Assembly (NCBI GenBank): GCA_018398585.1
Contig: JAGTTD010000011.1
Location: 31,864,164 to 31,928,163, forward strand
DNA: 64,000 nt
Origin: Simmondsia chinensis
Lineage: Eukaryota; Streptophyta; Magnoliopsida; Caryophyllales; Simmondsiaceae
Reading direction: 5' to 3'
The position numbers and the translations under genes were made by a program. Position 1 is the first letter of the stretch; each line of letters begins with the position of its first letter. This document shows, in pieces, positions 17,221-34,570 of this stretch. The notes under the pieces are model-generated. The model searched no databases, was not told the DNA's origin, and saw nothing but the letters and a program-made list of their open reading frames with translations.

Positions 17221-18250
17221 GAAGGTATGCTAACTAGCATTAAGATCAGACGAAATAAAAGAGTTAAGTACATCAGCTGGATCATCCCACCAGTCACTAT
17301 TACAGCGATGGGAGGCATGCCATTTAGCACCCGAGTGGACCACGATGTTACAAGACCTAGGCACCCAAACAAAAGAAACGGAAGTACAAGAAGCGACAAG
17401 AAAATGGATATCACTAACGATCACAACAATCTCACTCGGAAAGTTATCATCTCCATTGATAGAGGTGATGAGCTCTTTGCAATCGGACTCGAAGATGACA
17501 TCCTTCCATTGATAACTAATTGCAAAGAAACCTGCAGCGCGAATCGTCAAAGCCTCAGCCACCAAAGGGGAAGGGGCTGCAGCTGACTCGCACCAGCCCC
17601 CTGCTAAACTCCCGCTTGAGTTACGGGGAACAATCGCAAGCGCCCTGGACTGGGACGCCATGTTGCTCCGTGAAAGAGACATCCCTAGAGGGAGCATTAG
17701 CAAGAGTGAATTCGCCTGCCATTCGAGCCGTAACTCTAGATAAAAGGACCGGATCAACAATCTTCTTTTCCGCATGAACAAATTCCGAGCTTTCCACAGC
17801 TCCCAACACAAATAAGCCAACCTGTTAAGCAGTTCGTCTGTAAAAGACTTGTCAGAAGAGACTTGATACCACCACCAAGTGAATCTTCAAGACCCCACAT
17901 TCGGGGGACGGAATCCAAACTCGGAGGTGAGCCAAGCAGCACGGGACACAGGACAAAAGCAAAAAATATGATCAATATTTTCACCCTGATGTCCACACCT
18001 AGGGCAAGAGTCGTCATGAATGATTTTTCGAGCTTTTAGATCCTGATTTGTAGCAAGGGCCTCGTTGAGAGCCCTCCACATGAAGTGCTTAACACTCGGG
18101 CTAACCCGAAGATTCCAGATGGATTCAAACACTTTTGGATAGGGGGAGACTGAAGACGAAGCTTCACGGCCTTCCTGACAGTCAGACACGGCGCATCTCT
18201 ACACATGATAATCGGATTTGACTGTAAATTTGCCCGAGCACACATAGTGC
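17221..18250 (-). pseudogene. L1-type LINE 3' fragment: zf-RVT and RNase H-like domains
   Basis: The minus-strand fragment shows first a reverse-transcriptase zinc-binding domain (IWNLRVSPSVKHFMWRAL, then CPRCGHQGENIDHIFCFCP), then WELWKARNLF, then an RNase H-like RVT_3 domain (LVAEALTIRAAGF, then FESDCKELI) ending near 17230. At least two frame changes are needed, near 17890 and 17620-17800. The reverse-transcriptase core and endonuclease are absent. No poly(A) tail is visible at its 3' side. It occupies most of the spacer between the two KARI copies, upstream of both. Confidence 0.75.
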
Positions 18251-18350
18251 CTTAAGAAATTGTCATCCTCCTCCGGGTTCCCTATTGGAATCGTTCGTAT
18301 CATTTTTGCAATTCCGGGGTCAGAAAATGAGCCCAACATCCGATCATTCC

Positions 18351-18634
18351 TGATACAATCCAAAAATATATAAGTTAAGTGAGAGATAATTTAGATATTA
18401 AATAAATAGGTTTAATCCTTTATTACAACTTTACCCCTTTCATAACTCTATATATAGAAGGCTTGAGTTAGAAGAGAGTTAGGATGAAAAGAGTTGAATG
18501 TTGCTCTCTCTCTAGGTCTCCTCTTTTCTATCTCTCTAAACTATTTGTCCCCCTTCTTTCCTCGCACTATGTAAATTTTTCTATTTTCTATTAATATAAG
18601 TCTTATTCTACTAGATTTATTCTAGATCGTAACA
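18351..18634 (+). mobile_element. Probable solo LTR upstream of the right KARI copy
   Basis: It starts TGATACAATCC and ends GATCGTAACA (5 of 6 terminal bases inverted-complementary). It is flanked by ATTCC (18346-18350) and ATTTC (18635-18639). A plus-strand TATA-like CTATATATAG lies at 18448-18457, followed by a CT-rich stretch. The direction fits a promoter reading towards the right KARI ATG at 18722. No internal retrotransposon region adjoins it. Confidence 0.55.
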
Positions 18635-18653
18635 ATTTCATTTCCTCGAGTTT

Positions 18654-18687
18654 TTTTTTTTTTTTATCAAAAACACGCCTGAGGCCA
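18654..18687 (-). mobile_element. 34-bp truncated LINE insertion
   Basis: A run of T followed by ATCAAAAACACGCCTGAGG is flanked by a perfect 15-bp repeat CATTTCCTCGAGTTT (18639-18653 and 18688-18702). On the minus strand this reads as a LINE 3' end plus poly(A), i.e. an extremely 5'-truncated target-primed insertion. Confidence 0.6.
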
Positions 18688-18721
18688 CATTTCCTCGAGT
18701 TTAATCATTATCTTTTAAGAA

Positions 18722-24526
<5,805 letters not shown>

Positions 24527-24593
24527 AAGGACTGTGATCTGGCTTTGCCCATTTATGTTTCGATGACAGTTCGTTCTTGTTGAATGAAACCAA

Positions 24594-24599
24594 AATAAA
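24594..24599 (+). terminator. Putative poly(A) signal of the right KARI copy
   Basis: AATAAA lies 68 nt after the stop codon and matches the one at 10996-11001 in the left copy. Confidence 0.4.
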
Positions 24600-24654
24600 T
24601 GAGGGTTTGATGTGATATTATGTGAGATGTCTTGTTACTAGTTTTGATAGTGTT

Positions 24655-25330
24655 GAGCTGAGCAGAGCCGAGTATCTTAGTATTCGAACTCGAACTCGAT
24701 TAACTAGTCGTTTACTCGAACTCGATTCGAGTAGTAAATTTTGCTCGAACTCGAACTCGAACTCGATTAACTATTCGAGTATTCGACTCGACTCGAATAC
24801 TTGTTTATTTTGTATAGAAACGTTCTCAAATTAGCTCCATTATAATATTATTTCATACACTCGATCATTATTATTACTTACATATACTATGTTTTAACAT
24901 ACACACCATAAATCACCGATATAATAACAGAAAATACGCATCAAAATCTAAGTTTAAAAAATATAAGTAAACCAAATACAAGCTCTTTCACTCCACCACA
25001 AATGTAACATGTCATCTTTTATAAGGAATTTAATTTTTCTTTTTTCATTCTACTATTAATATCACAAGCCATCTATTTCAAAAGAAAATAATATACAAAG
25101 ACTACTTTATATGAGTCGAGTATTGAGTTGAGTACCATTTCGAGTATCGAGTTGAGTACTTAATTGAGTATCGAGTCAAGTATTTAATCGAGTATCGAGC
25201 CGAGTAGTTCACTACTCGACTCGTACTCGTTTATTAATCGAGTATCTTTTGATACTCAAACCCGGTTAACTCGAGTTCTAGTCGAGTTTTATTCGAGCTA
25301 CTCGAGAACGGCTCAGATCATTTATACCTC
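24655..25330. mobile_element. CTCGA-rich hAT-like element, 5' end truncated
   Basis: Both ends are dense in CTCGA/GAGTA motifs in opposite orientation (24680-24800 and 25110-25310), around an AT-rich centre. The right end (CGGCTCAGATCATTTATACCTCTC) looks like a hAT terminus. The left end is cut at the palindrome boundary. No target duplication is visible. Confidence 0.45.
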
Positions 25331-26213
25331 TCAATTGATGGAGGGCACTTGTTGCCCACAAACCAGTGTGAGTAACTTCCGTCAGCTACATTCAGGATGA
25401 GATCTCATATCTCAGATGTCACCTTCTGGAGATTTTATAAATTATATTGAACGACACCATCAAATTAATAATATACATGCATAATAACTGGAGGTATTCT
25501 TTGATTAATGTAGTCACCATATCTGGTTGAAAATTGCTTAGATTGTTGCTGACGAAATTTTTGAAACCGGAGGAAAACCCTTTATCGAGAGATAGAAATA
25601 TCAAACACATGGCATGATGCAGTGCGTGAATGAAAATCTTAGAATTAAGGATCCGCTACCCGTTGATCGTACCAAATGATGCCAGATTAAGAGGGATCAG
25701 TTAAAATTCGTTGATTCTGCAAATGTCTGAGCAATGACCTAAAAGAGGGGCTATGTAATTTTTATTGAAATATTAAAAAATAAAAACTACAAATATTAAT
25801 TCAAACAAAATAATTCATAAAATTATTCAATTCATCAAAACTTCCAAAAATTATAAGCTAATGACCTATTTATAGACATACAAAACCCTACTCTTAAGAA
25901 TAATCTAATTCTAAGAACTAATCCTACTTTAAATCAAACTCTACTGCTTCGAATAATAATATAACTCCAAAACCCTAAATCTAATTACATAATTCAATAA
26001 AACTAAACACTAATAAATAAAATCCTAATTATACAATAATTAAAACTCCTTTTGTCGTCTCGATTAGGTTATTTCGATCCCTATCTGCATCATTAAAGAA
26101 TTCTTCTTGTTTAGAAAACTTATGAGAAAGAAGAGATCAGCATATAAAGTTACTGAACTATTCCATCTAAGTATAATTGGTTTTAAATTGAAACCCATTT
26201 GGACTTACGTAAA
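25331..26213. other. No gene; possible minus-strand LTR remnant at about 25740-26090
   Basis: AT-rich sequence. On the minus strand CTATAAATAGG (around 25870) resembles an LTR TATA box with its flanks, but no termini were found. Confidence 0.3.
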
Positions 26214-26221
26214 CCTAATAC

Positions 26222-27688
26222 TAGGGGTGTTGAATGGGTGGGTTGGCTTGGCTTGGCTTTGGGGCTAACCCATGAAGACCCAATAGTTTAGATCAAAGAC
26301 CCACCCATACCCATAGAAGGCATTTTAAAAATATGGTTCTGATTCCGGTTCTATTGGGTCATGGGTAGCCCATGGCGACCGAAGATAAAAAAAGGCGATG
26401 ATGGAACCTACTAAATCAACTTGATAACTAAAGTCGACGGGGGATTGAATAATGCATGTAGAATAAAATAGTCAACTAAACTTCGATAACTAATTAGTTT
26501 AAATTTCAGACTTATTGTATTAATTCGACATAAAGTTTTGTATTCTCTAAACATAAAATGAAACCTATTGGACACTAAAGGTTCTTTTGCTTTGTCTACT
26601 GTGTCAATTTGTCCTTTTTATTTTTAGAAAAATTATCACTTAGGTATTTTGAGATTTGAACATTTATCACCTAGGTATTCTAACATTTTAATATATACAA
26701 TGAGATACCCTGAGATTTGAATATTTTACCAAAACCTAAATACCAAAATTTGATGAATTTTTGTAAGAATATGACCAATATTTTACACAAAATGTTGATG
26801 TAATACATAACGGCGATAATATATATAAGTCATGCCAATGTTTTCATAAAAAAATTAGTGAACTGCCATCAAATATTCATTGAATATTGATGCAAAATAC
26901 CTAAATTTTGCCAAATTATGTATTATGTTAGCATTTTTGGGGAAAAAAACAACAAATCCTAACGAAGGTACTAATACATTATTGAAATCGTGTTTAATTT
27001 TAGCATTTTTCATCTTGACAAAAGGATATTTGATTGGTAAAATTTTAAAATTTCAGCATACCTAAGGAATAAAATATTTAAATCTCAAAGTACCTCATTA
27101 TATATATTGAAATATCAGGGTATCTAGGTGATAAATGATCATATCTTAGGGTACCTAACTAATAATCTTCCTTCTTTTTAATTATGTGAATATAGTCCAT
27201 GTACAATTTACATTGTATCAACGTAATCGTCTAATCAAATTGAAAATAAGTTAATGACGTAAAATTAGACGGCACAATCATATTATACACAAGTAACCCA
27301 TTACAAACACATCCGTTGATGCAATTAAAACCAATATGTGATCAGACCATTGAAAGTTCCATCACCAAACTAAGATATATTTTACTCAAGGATGAAACTG
27401 ACATAATGTTTTTACAAGGACTAAATTGACACAATTGAAGTACATGGACTAAATTGAAATAATGGACAAAGTAAAAGAGCCCTTGTAAATAGCTCGTTTT
27501 CTAATGATATTGGATTGGTATTAATTGGGTTGGGTATAATGGGTTTCATGTTAGACCCAAAAAAAAAACTATGGGTAAACTCAATTTCTCCCAACAAGAC
27601 CCATTTAAATTTAAAACCCAACCCAACCTAACCCAAATTATGTGAGTTGGGTGGGTTATGGGTTTACCCATATCCGTGGACAACCCTA
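26222..27688. mobile_element. hAT-type element with a nested insertion
   Basis: Starts TAGGGGTGTTGAATGGGT and ends GACAACCCTA, with inverted GGGTTGG/CCCAACC-rich subterminal regions. It is flanked by a perfect 8-bp duplication CCTAATAC (26214-26221 and 27689-27696). It is non-coding and carries another inverted-repeat element inside. Confidence 0.8.
26632..27171. mobile_element. Long-TIR (MULE-like) element nested in the hAT element
   Basis: About 110 bp at each end are imperfect inverted repeats (TATCACTTAGGTATTTTGAG at the left against a matching inverted form at the right, with repeated CACCTAGGTA and GAGATTTGAA motifs). It is non-coding. Exact ends and duplication are uncertain. Confidence 0.5.
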
Positions 27689-28003
27689 CCTAATACATAC
27701 TAACTCCTTCAGTTGGCCTTAAAGCGTGATGTAATTTTTTTACACCGCGTCACGAATTTTGACTTGCAAATTATAATCCTGCTTGTCATTACTTAACTCC
27801 TCCTCGAGTCACCAAACTCTTCAGTCTATCCTCAAATTTTAAGACTCTAAAGGCTATAGGATTCTTAATTTGACATGAATTTAAATTTCTATTTATAATT
27901 TATTAAATCAATACTTACATTGTTCTAGAAAATATTAACATATATAAGAGCCCCTTTTAAAATATTCAATCTAGACCCAAAAAATTCTCAAAACCAGCCA
28001 TGA
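27689..28003. other. 3' flank of the left TBL gene
   Basis: AT-rich and without a recognised feature. It presumably includes the TBL 3' UTR on the minus strand. Confidence 0.3.
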
Positions 28004-31000
28004 TCAAGAACTAGATAAAAACGTAGAAGTATCGGATAACAGAGACGCATACAAAAGCCGGTTCCAAGTATCAGGCAAACCCGGAAGACACCAATGACTA
28101 CAATCAGCAAAAGAAGGCAACATCCTCTTATACTTTGTCACATACACCTTCCACTTTCTGCTCCTATATACTGATGGGTGTGCGTCTATTCTATACTCTG
28201 ACAGCTTGGTGATATTCAAGTACCTCACTGGCGTCTTTATCTTCATCCCTTGGATCACCCGCTCGATGATCTCAACCAGGGACCTGGGAAACTCTGATCT
28301 GTAAGATTCGTCAGTTATCGGCTCGGTTGCATGGTAGCACCAGTGCTTTCCTTTGTGTTCTGGGGATATGCTCCTGAAGAAAACTGTTGTTTTGGCTGAG
28401 TTTACGTTGCGGTGTATCCAGTTTGCCCAAGTTGTCATGGCTCTTTCATAGGCTAGTTCTACTTGCATTTCTTCTATTAGCTCCCCTTCATATTCAAACA
28501 AATCCCACCTGCATAATTTAAGTGTTAGGTAAAGTATTTCAAAAAACTAAGGTCGATTTAGATGTTAGAACTAGATCTGAATGAAAAAAAAAAAGAGAAA
28601 AAAGAAAAAAGAAAGAGAAACGATAAGGCAGATATTTACTAGGAAAAATCTTAAAATTTGAGAAAAACCATAGGTGAAATTGGAAAACTTTCATTTTGTT
28701 TTGCTCATATAAACTCTATTTGGACTCCTAATCCTCATTTGGGCTTGATTAGTGCTTAGTTTGGCATATTTATGCTCAAAAATTGGTCCGTTTATGTATA
28801 TTTAGTCTCCAAATTTAGATTGATATTAGATCTGTCAAAGAAGCAATTGTTTCAACGGTCTAACGTGATAGTTAAGGGCCTAAGAATGATTTTAGATTGT
28901 AACGAGCCCCTTACTTGAACTCACAACCTGTCAAACAACAAAGATTCTAATATCACATCAAGAAACCAACTATCACAAAAGTTTAAGATGATGGGTAAAA
29001 TCACATAACTTTTATATCCTAACAAGATCATTTAGGTCCACGAGCCATTGAGCTCTGATCTTTACCATGCTTAATTAAAACTTGATCTTGTATCATAAAT
29101 CATATCTTTGTCAGTATGAAATAAATAAAGAAGAAAAAGAGCAAGAAAAAAAAATAAACATACGACTTGAATTTGCCACGGTGGATCCACCAATGGCCGG
29201 AATTGAACACCATAACATCAGCGCCTAACCAGTGCTGGGAAGAGAGAGAGAGCCTGTCAAGCACGAGGACTTTGCGCCCACTTTCATGTTTCACATTCAG
29301 CTCTGCCAGAAATGGACTCCAATAGAACTCTACTATGCACCCATAGTCCTGTGGAGGAGTTTATGGAACAGTTAGGCCGTCAAAAGCCCTAACAACCGGG
29401 CTCGAAGCATTGATTCACTTTTACGACTTAAAACAACCATAAATTTTGATACGCAAAGATTTACGGGAGAGCATAACAGATAAAACAGAACTCTCGAGAT
29501 GAGTTATGCAGAGATAGCTTCTTTGTTGCTAGCCCCAGCTTGTTTTGGCCAAGTTCGGTCTCTAAGATGTATTTCGAGCCAATGTTTTCTTTTGCAGCTA
29601 GTTTAGAGGCTTTTCTGTAATTTTTAAATTTTACGGTTGTGATGTTGCCTATAAATTCTTAGCTCTTCCTTTCTATCTCATTATATATGCTAACTAACAT
29701 AATAAAGTGAGCCAGGTTAGGCTAACAGATCCCTCTCCTAGTCGCTCCACTTTTTATGTTGCATCAAACCGACTCCAAAATATGTCAGGTCTCACAGGTC
29801 ATGCAAGGAAGCCTCACCAAAATTCGTGGCAATACTTAAAACGAATTAGACATGTCCATCTCCACTATAGATCGATATTGTGTTACCTTAGCTCGGAAGA
29901 TCTTGTAGGATGAACTTGTAGCATCGACATAAGCCCGAGAAGGATGAAGTGAAGAATAGAGAAGACAAGCAAGAGACTCCCATTGGTTTCTGTTGAGGGA
30001 GTCTCCTACTATGATCACCCTCTTTCCTCTTAGCCTTTCTAACATTTCTGTTCCATTAAACCTGTCCATATACCATATGCTTCAATTAATTACACTGTCC
30101 TTGTTATAATTCGAGCTCGATAGGCCTTATCGAACTCAAGTTCAAATTGGGTTCTTATTAAGTTCCATTTGTTGCAGCTCAGGTCAATAAAATATTGGTG
30201 CATTCAATACTTAGCTTGGTTGGTTAATCTAATCTGGTTGATTAGAGCTTAAAATTGAGCTGAGCTGCTATTGAGTTGCGCTCATTACTGAACTGAGCTA
30301 TTGTAGAACCATTTTTGAGCTAAAACATATGGTTAAAGATCTATTATCGAGCCCTTATCAAATTATTCGCGAATATTACGAGCTAAGCACCCCTGTTTGA
30401 ACTCTGTTCATTAAGCTTATTGGAACTTGATTCAGTAAGCTATCAATCCCTCAAAATGAACATGAACGAGCCTTACTTTTATTTTAAACATAAATAGTTC
30501 ATCAAATATTTAATATGTTTACATTCCTAGCCTCATGTTTCTACTTATTAGCATTTGGTCAATTATGTAGGTTTAACTTATAAAACAGGCTATCCGATTC
30601 ACAAAGATCTAACAGCTAAGAACATTGTAGTCAGTGTCCGATTTTGATAGGCTAAGTTACTCTTATAGGAAAACCTTACATTAAAATCATGTTTATAAAC
30701 TTACAATGGTATGTCACAATCTGAAGCTTCCCATCTCCATTTCTCGTACTCGAAATCAGGCCTTCCGTTCTTCCTACAGCTCATTTTCTCCTCTACGAAC
30801 GGACACTGCTGAGAACTGTACAACATATTTTCCTTGGACTTATACACCCATCTTCCTTCAAATATGTTGCACTTCTTCTTCTGTACAGTAATTATTTCTT
30901 TGTCGTCATGGACAACAACGCTTGATGGACTTATAGTCGCCTCTTTAACTGGTGGTGGAGATTCATGGACAATGTCATTATGAGCAGTAGCGCTCGATGG

Positions 31001-32404
31001 ACTTACAGTTACCTCTTTAACTGGTGGTGGAGATTCATGGACAGTGTCATTATGAACAGTAGCGCTCGATGCACTTACAGTCACCTCTTTAACTGGTGGT
31101 GGAGATTCATGGACAGTGTCGTTATGAACAGTAGCGCTCGATGCACTTACAGTCACCTTTTTAACTGGTGGTGGAGATTCATGGACAGTGTCGTTATGAA
31201 CAGTAGCGCTCGATGCACTTACAGTCACCTCTTTAACTAGTGGTGGAGATTCATGGACAGTGTCGTTATGAACAGTAGCGCTCGATGGACTTACAGTCAC
31301 CTCTTTAACTGGTGGTGGAGATTCATGGACAGTGTCGTTATGAACAGTAGCGCTCGATAGACTTACAGTCGCCCCCTTAACTGGTGGTGGAGATTCATGG
31401 ACAGTGTCGTTATGAACAGTAGCGCTCGATGGACTTACAGTCGTCCCCTTAACTGGTGGTGGAGATTCATGGACAGTGTCGTTATGAACAGTAGCGCTCG
31501 ATGGACTTACAGTCGCCCCCTTAACTGGTGGTGGAGATTCATGGACAGTGTCGTTATGAACAGTAGCGCTCGATGGACTTACAGTCGCCCCCTTAACTGG
31601 TGGTGGAGATTCATGGACAGTGTCGTTATGAACAGTAGCGCTCGATGGACTTACAGTCGCCCCCTTAACTGGTGGTGGAGATTCATGGACAGTGTCGTTA
31701 TGAACAGTAGCGCTCGATGGACTTACAGTCGGCCCCTTAACTGGTGGTGGAGATTCATGGACAGTGTCGTTATGAACAGTAGCGCTCGATGGACTTACAG
31801 TCGGCCCCTTAACTGTTGGTGGAGATTCATGGACAGTGTCGTTATGAACAGTAGCGCTCGATGGACTTACAGTCCCCCCCTTAACTGGTGGTGGAGATTC
31901 ATGGACAGTGTCGTTATGAACAGTAGCGCTCGATGGACTTACAGTCGCCCCCTTAACTGGTGGTGGAGATTCATGGACAGTGTCGTTATGAATAGTAGCG
32001 CTCGATGGACTTACAGTCGCCCCCTTAACTGGTGGTGGAGATTCATGGACAGTGTCGTTATGAACAGTAGCGCTCGATGGACTTACAGTCGCCCCCTTAA
32101 CTGGTGGTGGAGATTTATGGACAGTGTCATTATGAACAGTAGCGCTCGATGGACTTACAGTCACCTCTTTAACTGGTGGTGGAGATTCATGGACAGTGTC
32201 ATTATCAATAGTAACGCTCGATGAACTTACAGCCGCCTCTTCAACTGGTGGTGGAGATTCATAGGCAGGTGACAGTCCCACCATGTAGAGGTTGATACGT
32301 TGGTGGGTCTGGTTCAAGAACAAGAAAACTATGGTGGAACAACTCAGAAAGCTCACCAAAACGCAGAGTTTCCATGTGAAGTTGATGGTGGCTTTCTGCT
32401 CCAT
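28004..32404 (-). CDS. TBL: Trichome birefringence-like (TBL) protein with Ser-Pro repeat stalk (854 aa)
   Basis: Four minus-strand exons: 32404-30705, 30061-29887, 29348-29164, 28508-28004 (TGA), all in phase with GT-AG introns. TBL proteins are Golgi type II membrane enzymes, several shown to O-acetylate wall polysaccharides. In order: one membrane segment (about residues 12-30), a stalk of 19 SPPP repeats (about 49-503), the PMR5N domain (512-566; [22 protein letters not shown]), the GDSL motif ([12 protein letters not shown], Ser 588), the FNSGHWW block and the C-terminal [15 protein letters not shown] with the DxxH motif (Asp 822, His 825). All catalytic motifs are intact. The family is usually about 350-600 aa; the extra length is the repeat stalk. 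The start was chosen at MEQKATINF, just before the membrane segment. The polysaccharide substrate cannot be told from sequence. Confidence 0.9.
30105..30405. repeat. GAGCT-rich hAT-like remnant in TBL intron 1
   Basis: Repeated GAGCT/AGCTC motifs and a terminus-like GCACCCCTGTTTGAACTC are seen near 30390. It is degenerate, and no duplication was found. Confidence 0.35.
30896..32260 (-). repeat. 72-bp coding tandem repeat, about 19 units
   Basis: Each unit encodes 24 residues of the type [13 protein letters not shown], then [11 protein letters not shown]. Units near both ends are more diverged (EVT, KKVT, SASS variants), while the middle ones are almost identical, which suggests recent expansion by unequal exchange. 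Because 72 is a multiple of three, other frames and the opposite strand also stay open. Confidence 0.9.
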
Positions 32405-34102
32405 TATGCTCAAGCAAGTTTGAAATTTTTTTTTTTTTTTAAATTTTGGATTATAATGTTTGTTTTTATATGTGTGTATTAAGTACATGTCAAATATTAT
32501 TTGAAGTTGGTTGAGGTTTAGGTGTGGAAAAAGAACGAGAAAAGGATTATGTTAAAGATTAGGTGTAGCCAATATGCATTTGGGTTAACTAGGGATCAAC
32601 TAATTTTAACTATTAAACTTTTAGAATTATTGTTTTCAAATTTAATTTCTTTAAACTATGAACAAGGTTATGTTTGTCTTGAAATTTTTTTAATTGTACT
32701 TATGTTAAAAAAAAACTATTTTTTTCACTAATTAGTGACAAAGTCGCAATACATTACAGGCAACTCACACAAACGAGACCTGAGTCAATCCATATAAGAA
32801 CAGGGATAAAAAAAAAGACAAAAATGCAGCAACATCCCAATCCACGAAAACAAGATTACAAACATGCACTCGCTTAATCAGTATGCTAATAGAATTGGAA
32901 AGGGTGGATCTAATAACCAAAATCGGTGATATTTTCCAGAGTTGTACTATGTAGAAAAGACATGAATATGAATTTTGACGCTTATTCGAACTATTTTTCA
33001 CTACGGTCTTATTTGTTGAACTGTTGTTTTTATACCATAATATAAAATTTGAAAAAAGAGAGGGTGCTTGAAGAGTTAGTTAAATTTCCCAAGTCAGCGT
33101 CAACAAGGACATAAAGTTCTTCAAGTGTGTTAATTTTCTTTGATTTTTCTTAAACATGTATCATGAAAAAAGAGGCAGCTGAGCCAAGCCTACGATTGAA
33201 CAAGACCTAATTCAGCTGCGCATTAATATGGATGTGTTTATAGTCAATATTGTTTAACGAGATGGTTGACTTGACTGCAAAACTTTTAAAATGATATCCG
33301 TATATGGATCGATATTTAAATTTTAACAAGATGGATATACTCTAACCGTAATTTTGGATTGGTTATCCTATTTTTCTGGATCAAATTCGGGTCATTTTTT
33401 TGGGTTTTCTAATTTTTAGGTATTTTTGCTCACTCCTAATTATTAGTATACTTGTTTGACCCAAATATAATTTTGGAGAATTTTTTGGTTTGGTAAGAGT
33501 CGTTATTCGACAATGGGTTGTATATTTCATTATTTGTGATTAAAACTGAGAGGGGAATATAGAATAAGCAACATAAATATCAGAGTTGTCAAAATCTTAT
33601 ATAAATGGAAAATGGAAAATAAACAACTAAATACACGATAAGATAAAATAGCATCTAAGTATGTATAGAACTGATATGGCCCGTCTCTCCTAGGTTTGAT
33701 ATAGGCTTGTAGTGCTTGTTTTTGTTCTTTTTTGTATGTTTATTGCTTTTGTCTTGAAGATAAGTAAAAAGAGAAGAGGAGATACCACTGGTGAAGATAT
33801 TAGTATAGACCGTGCCTCGATCCTCCAATTCCTTGTGGAGATCATTGCCCCTGCGGCCCTTGCCTCTATGATTTGCCTACATCCGACCATCTTTGCCATG
33901 GCAAAGGTAGAGTCGAAGGCGGTTTGTCGAGGAATTTAAGGAGGATTCCGATACACTAGCTAGGGCTGTCTATAGGAAGCATTTAGTGTTCTCCTTATTT
34001 TTTATAAGGAAAAACAAAACATTATTTTTCAAAGACATAATTTCTGACATTTAAAATTCATTATATATAAAGTAAATCAAGATGCTAATATGACCAAGAA
34101 AA
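32405..34102. other. Promoter side of the TBL gene and intergenic DNA; no gene seen
   Basis: AT-rich sequence. Short open frames (for example at 33712-33939) have no recognisable domain. No clear TATA box could be assigned for the minus-strand TBL gene. Confidence 0.35.
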
Positions 34103-34175
34103 GCGCCTGTAGCTCAGTGGATAGAGCGTCTGTTTCCTAAGCAGAAGGTCGTAGGTTCGACCCCTACCTGGCGCG
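34103..34175 (+). tRNA. tRNA-Arg(CCT): tRNA-Arg (anticodon CCT)
   Basis: A 73-nt tRNA that starts GCGCCTG and ends GGCGCG. The A box is TAGCTCAGTGG and the B box GGTTCGACCCC. The anticodon loop TTCCTAA (closed by a U-G pair) gives CCT, reading AGG. The T stem GTAGG/CCTAC is perfect. The acceptor stem has one U-U mismatch at its sixth pair. There is no intron. A TTTT tract at about 34180 fits Pol III termination. It is nuclear-type, without an encoded CCA. Confidence 0.9.
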
Positions 34176-34570
34176 TTCTCTTTTCCCCCTTATTTTTCTC
34201 TTCTTCCTTTAACAGTTAAGCCGCCTATTTTCTGTTAGCCCGACCTGCATATATTTTCTTTTTCCAACAAAAAAATATATATATATATATTCTGATTTTT
34301 GTTATAAAATTATAGAGATATTATACTCTATAAGAAGATAATAGAAAGACAATCTCAAATATAATTAACAAAAAATAACAAGTATTTTATATTAGAATGA
34401 GATTATTTTATTTTATTTCTTTTTCTTTTCTCTCGTTTTCCTTTTTTCCCTTTTTCTCTTTCTTTCCTTTGCTTTGTTGTTGTTATACGTTGTGTATGTA
34501 TATATAGAAAAAAGGGCCAGGGGGGGGGGGAGTCATCCTTTTGGATGGCTTATATTGTGATACATGCCAT
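34176..34570. other. AT-rich spacer with pyrimidine and G tracts
   Basis: Contains an (AT)n run near 34278, a T/C-rich tract at 34410-34470 and a G-rich tract at 34521-34531. No gene. Confidence 0.35.

Noticed and set aside
31397..32224. Long plus-strand open frame (about 275 codons, repeating [17 protein letters not shown]) opposite the TBL repeat
   Set aside because: It exists only because 72-bp units are a multiple of three. The minus strand has the membrane anchor, the catalytic domains and consistent splicing.
30896..32260. CRISPR-like regular repeats
   Set aside because: Units are contiguous 72-bp coding repeats without spacers, in a plant exon.
33712..33939. Small membrane-protein-like frame
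   Set aside because: Single hydrophobic stretch, no homology recognised, overlapped by a frame on the other strand; insufficient support.
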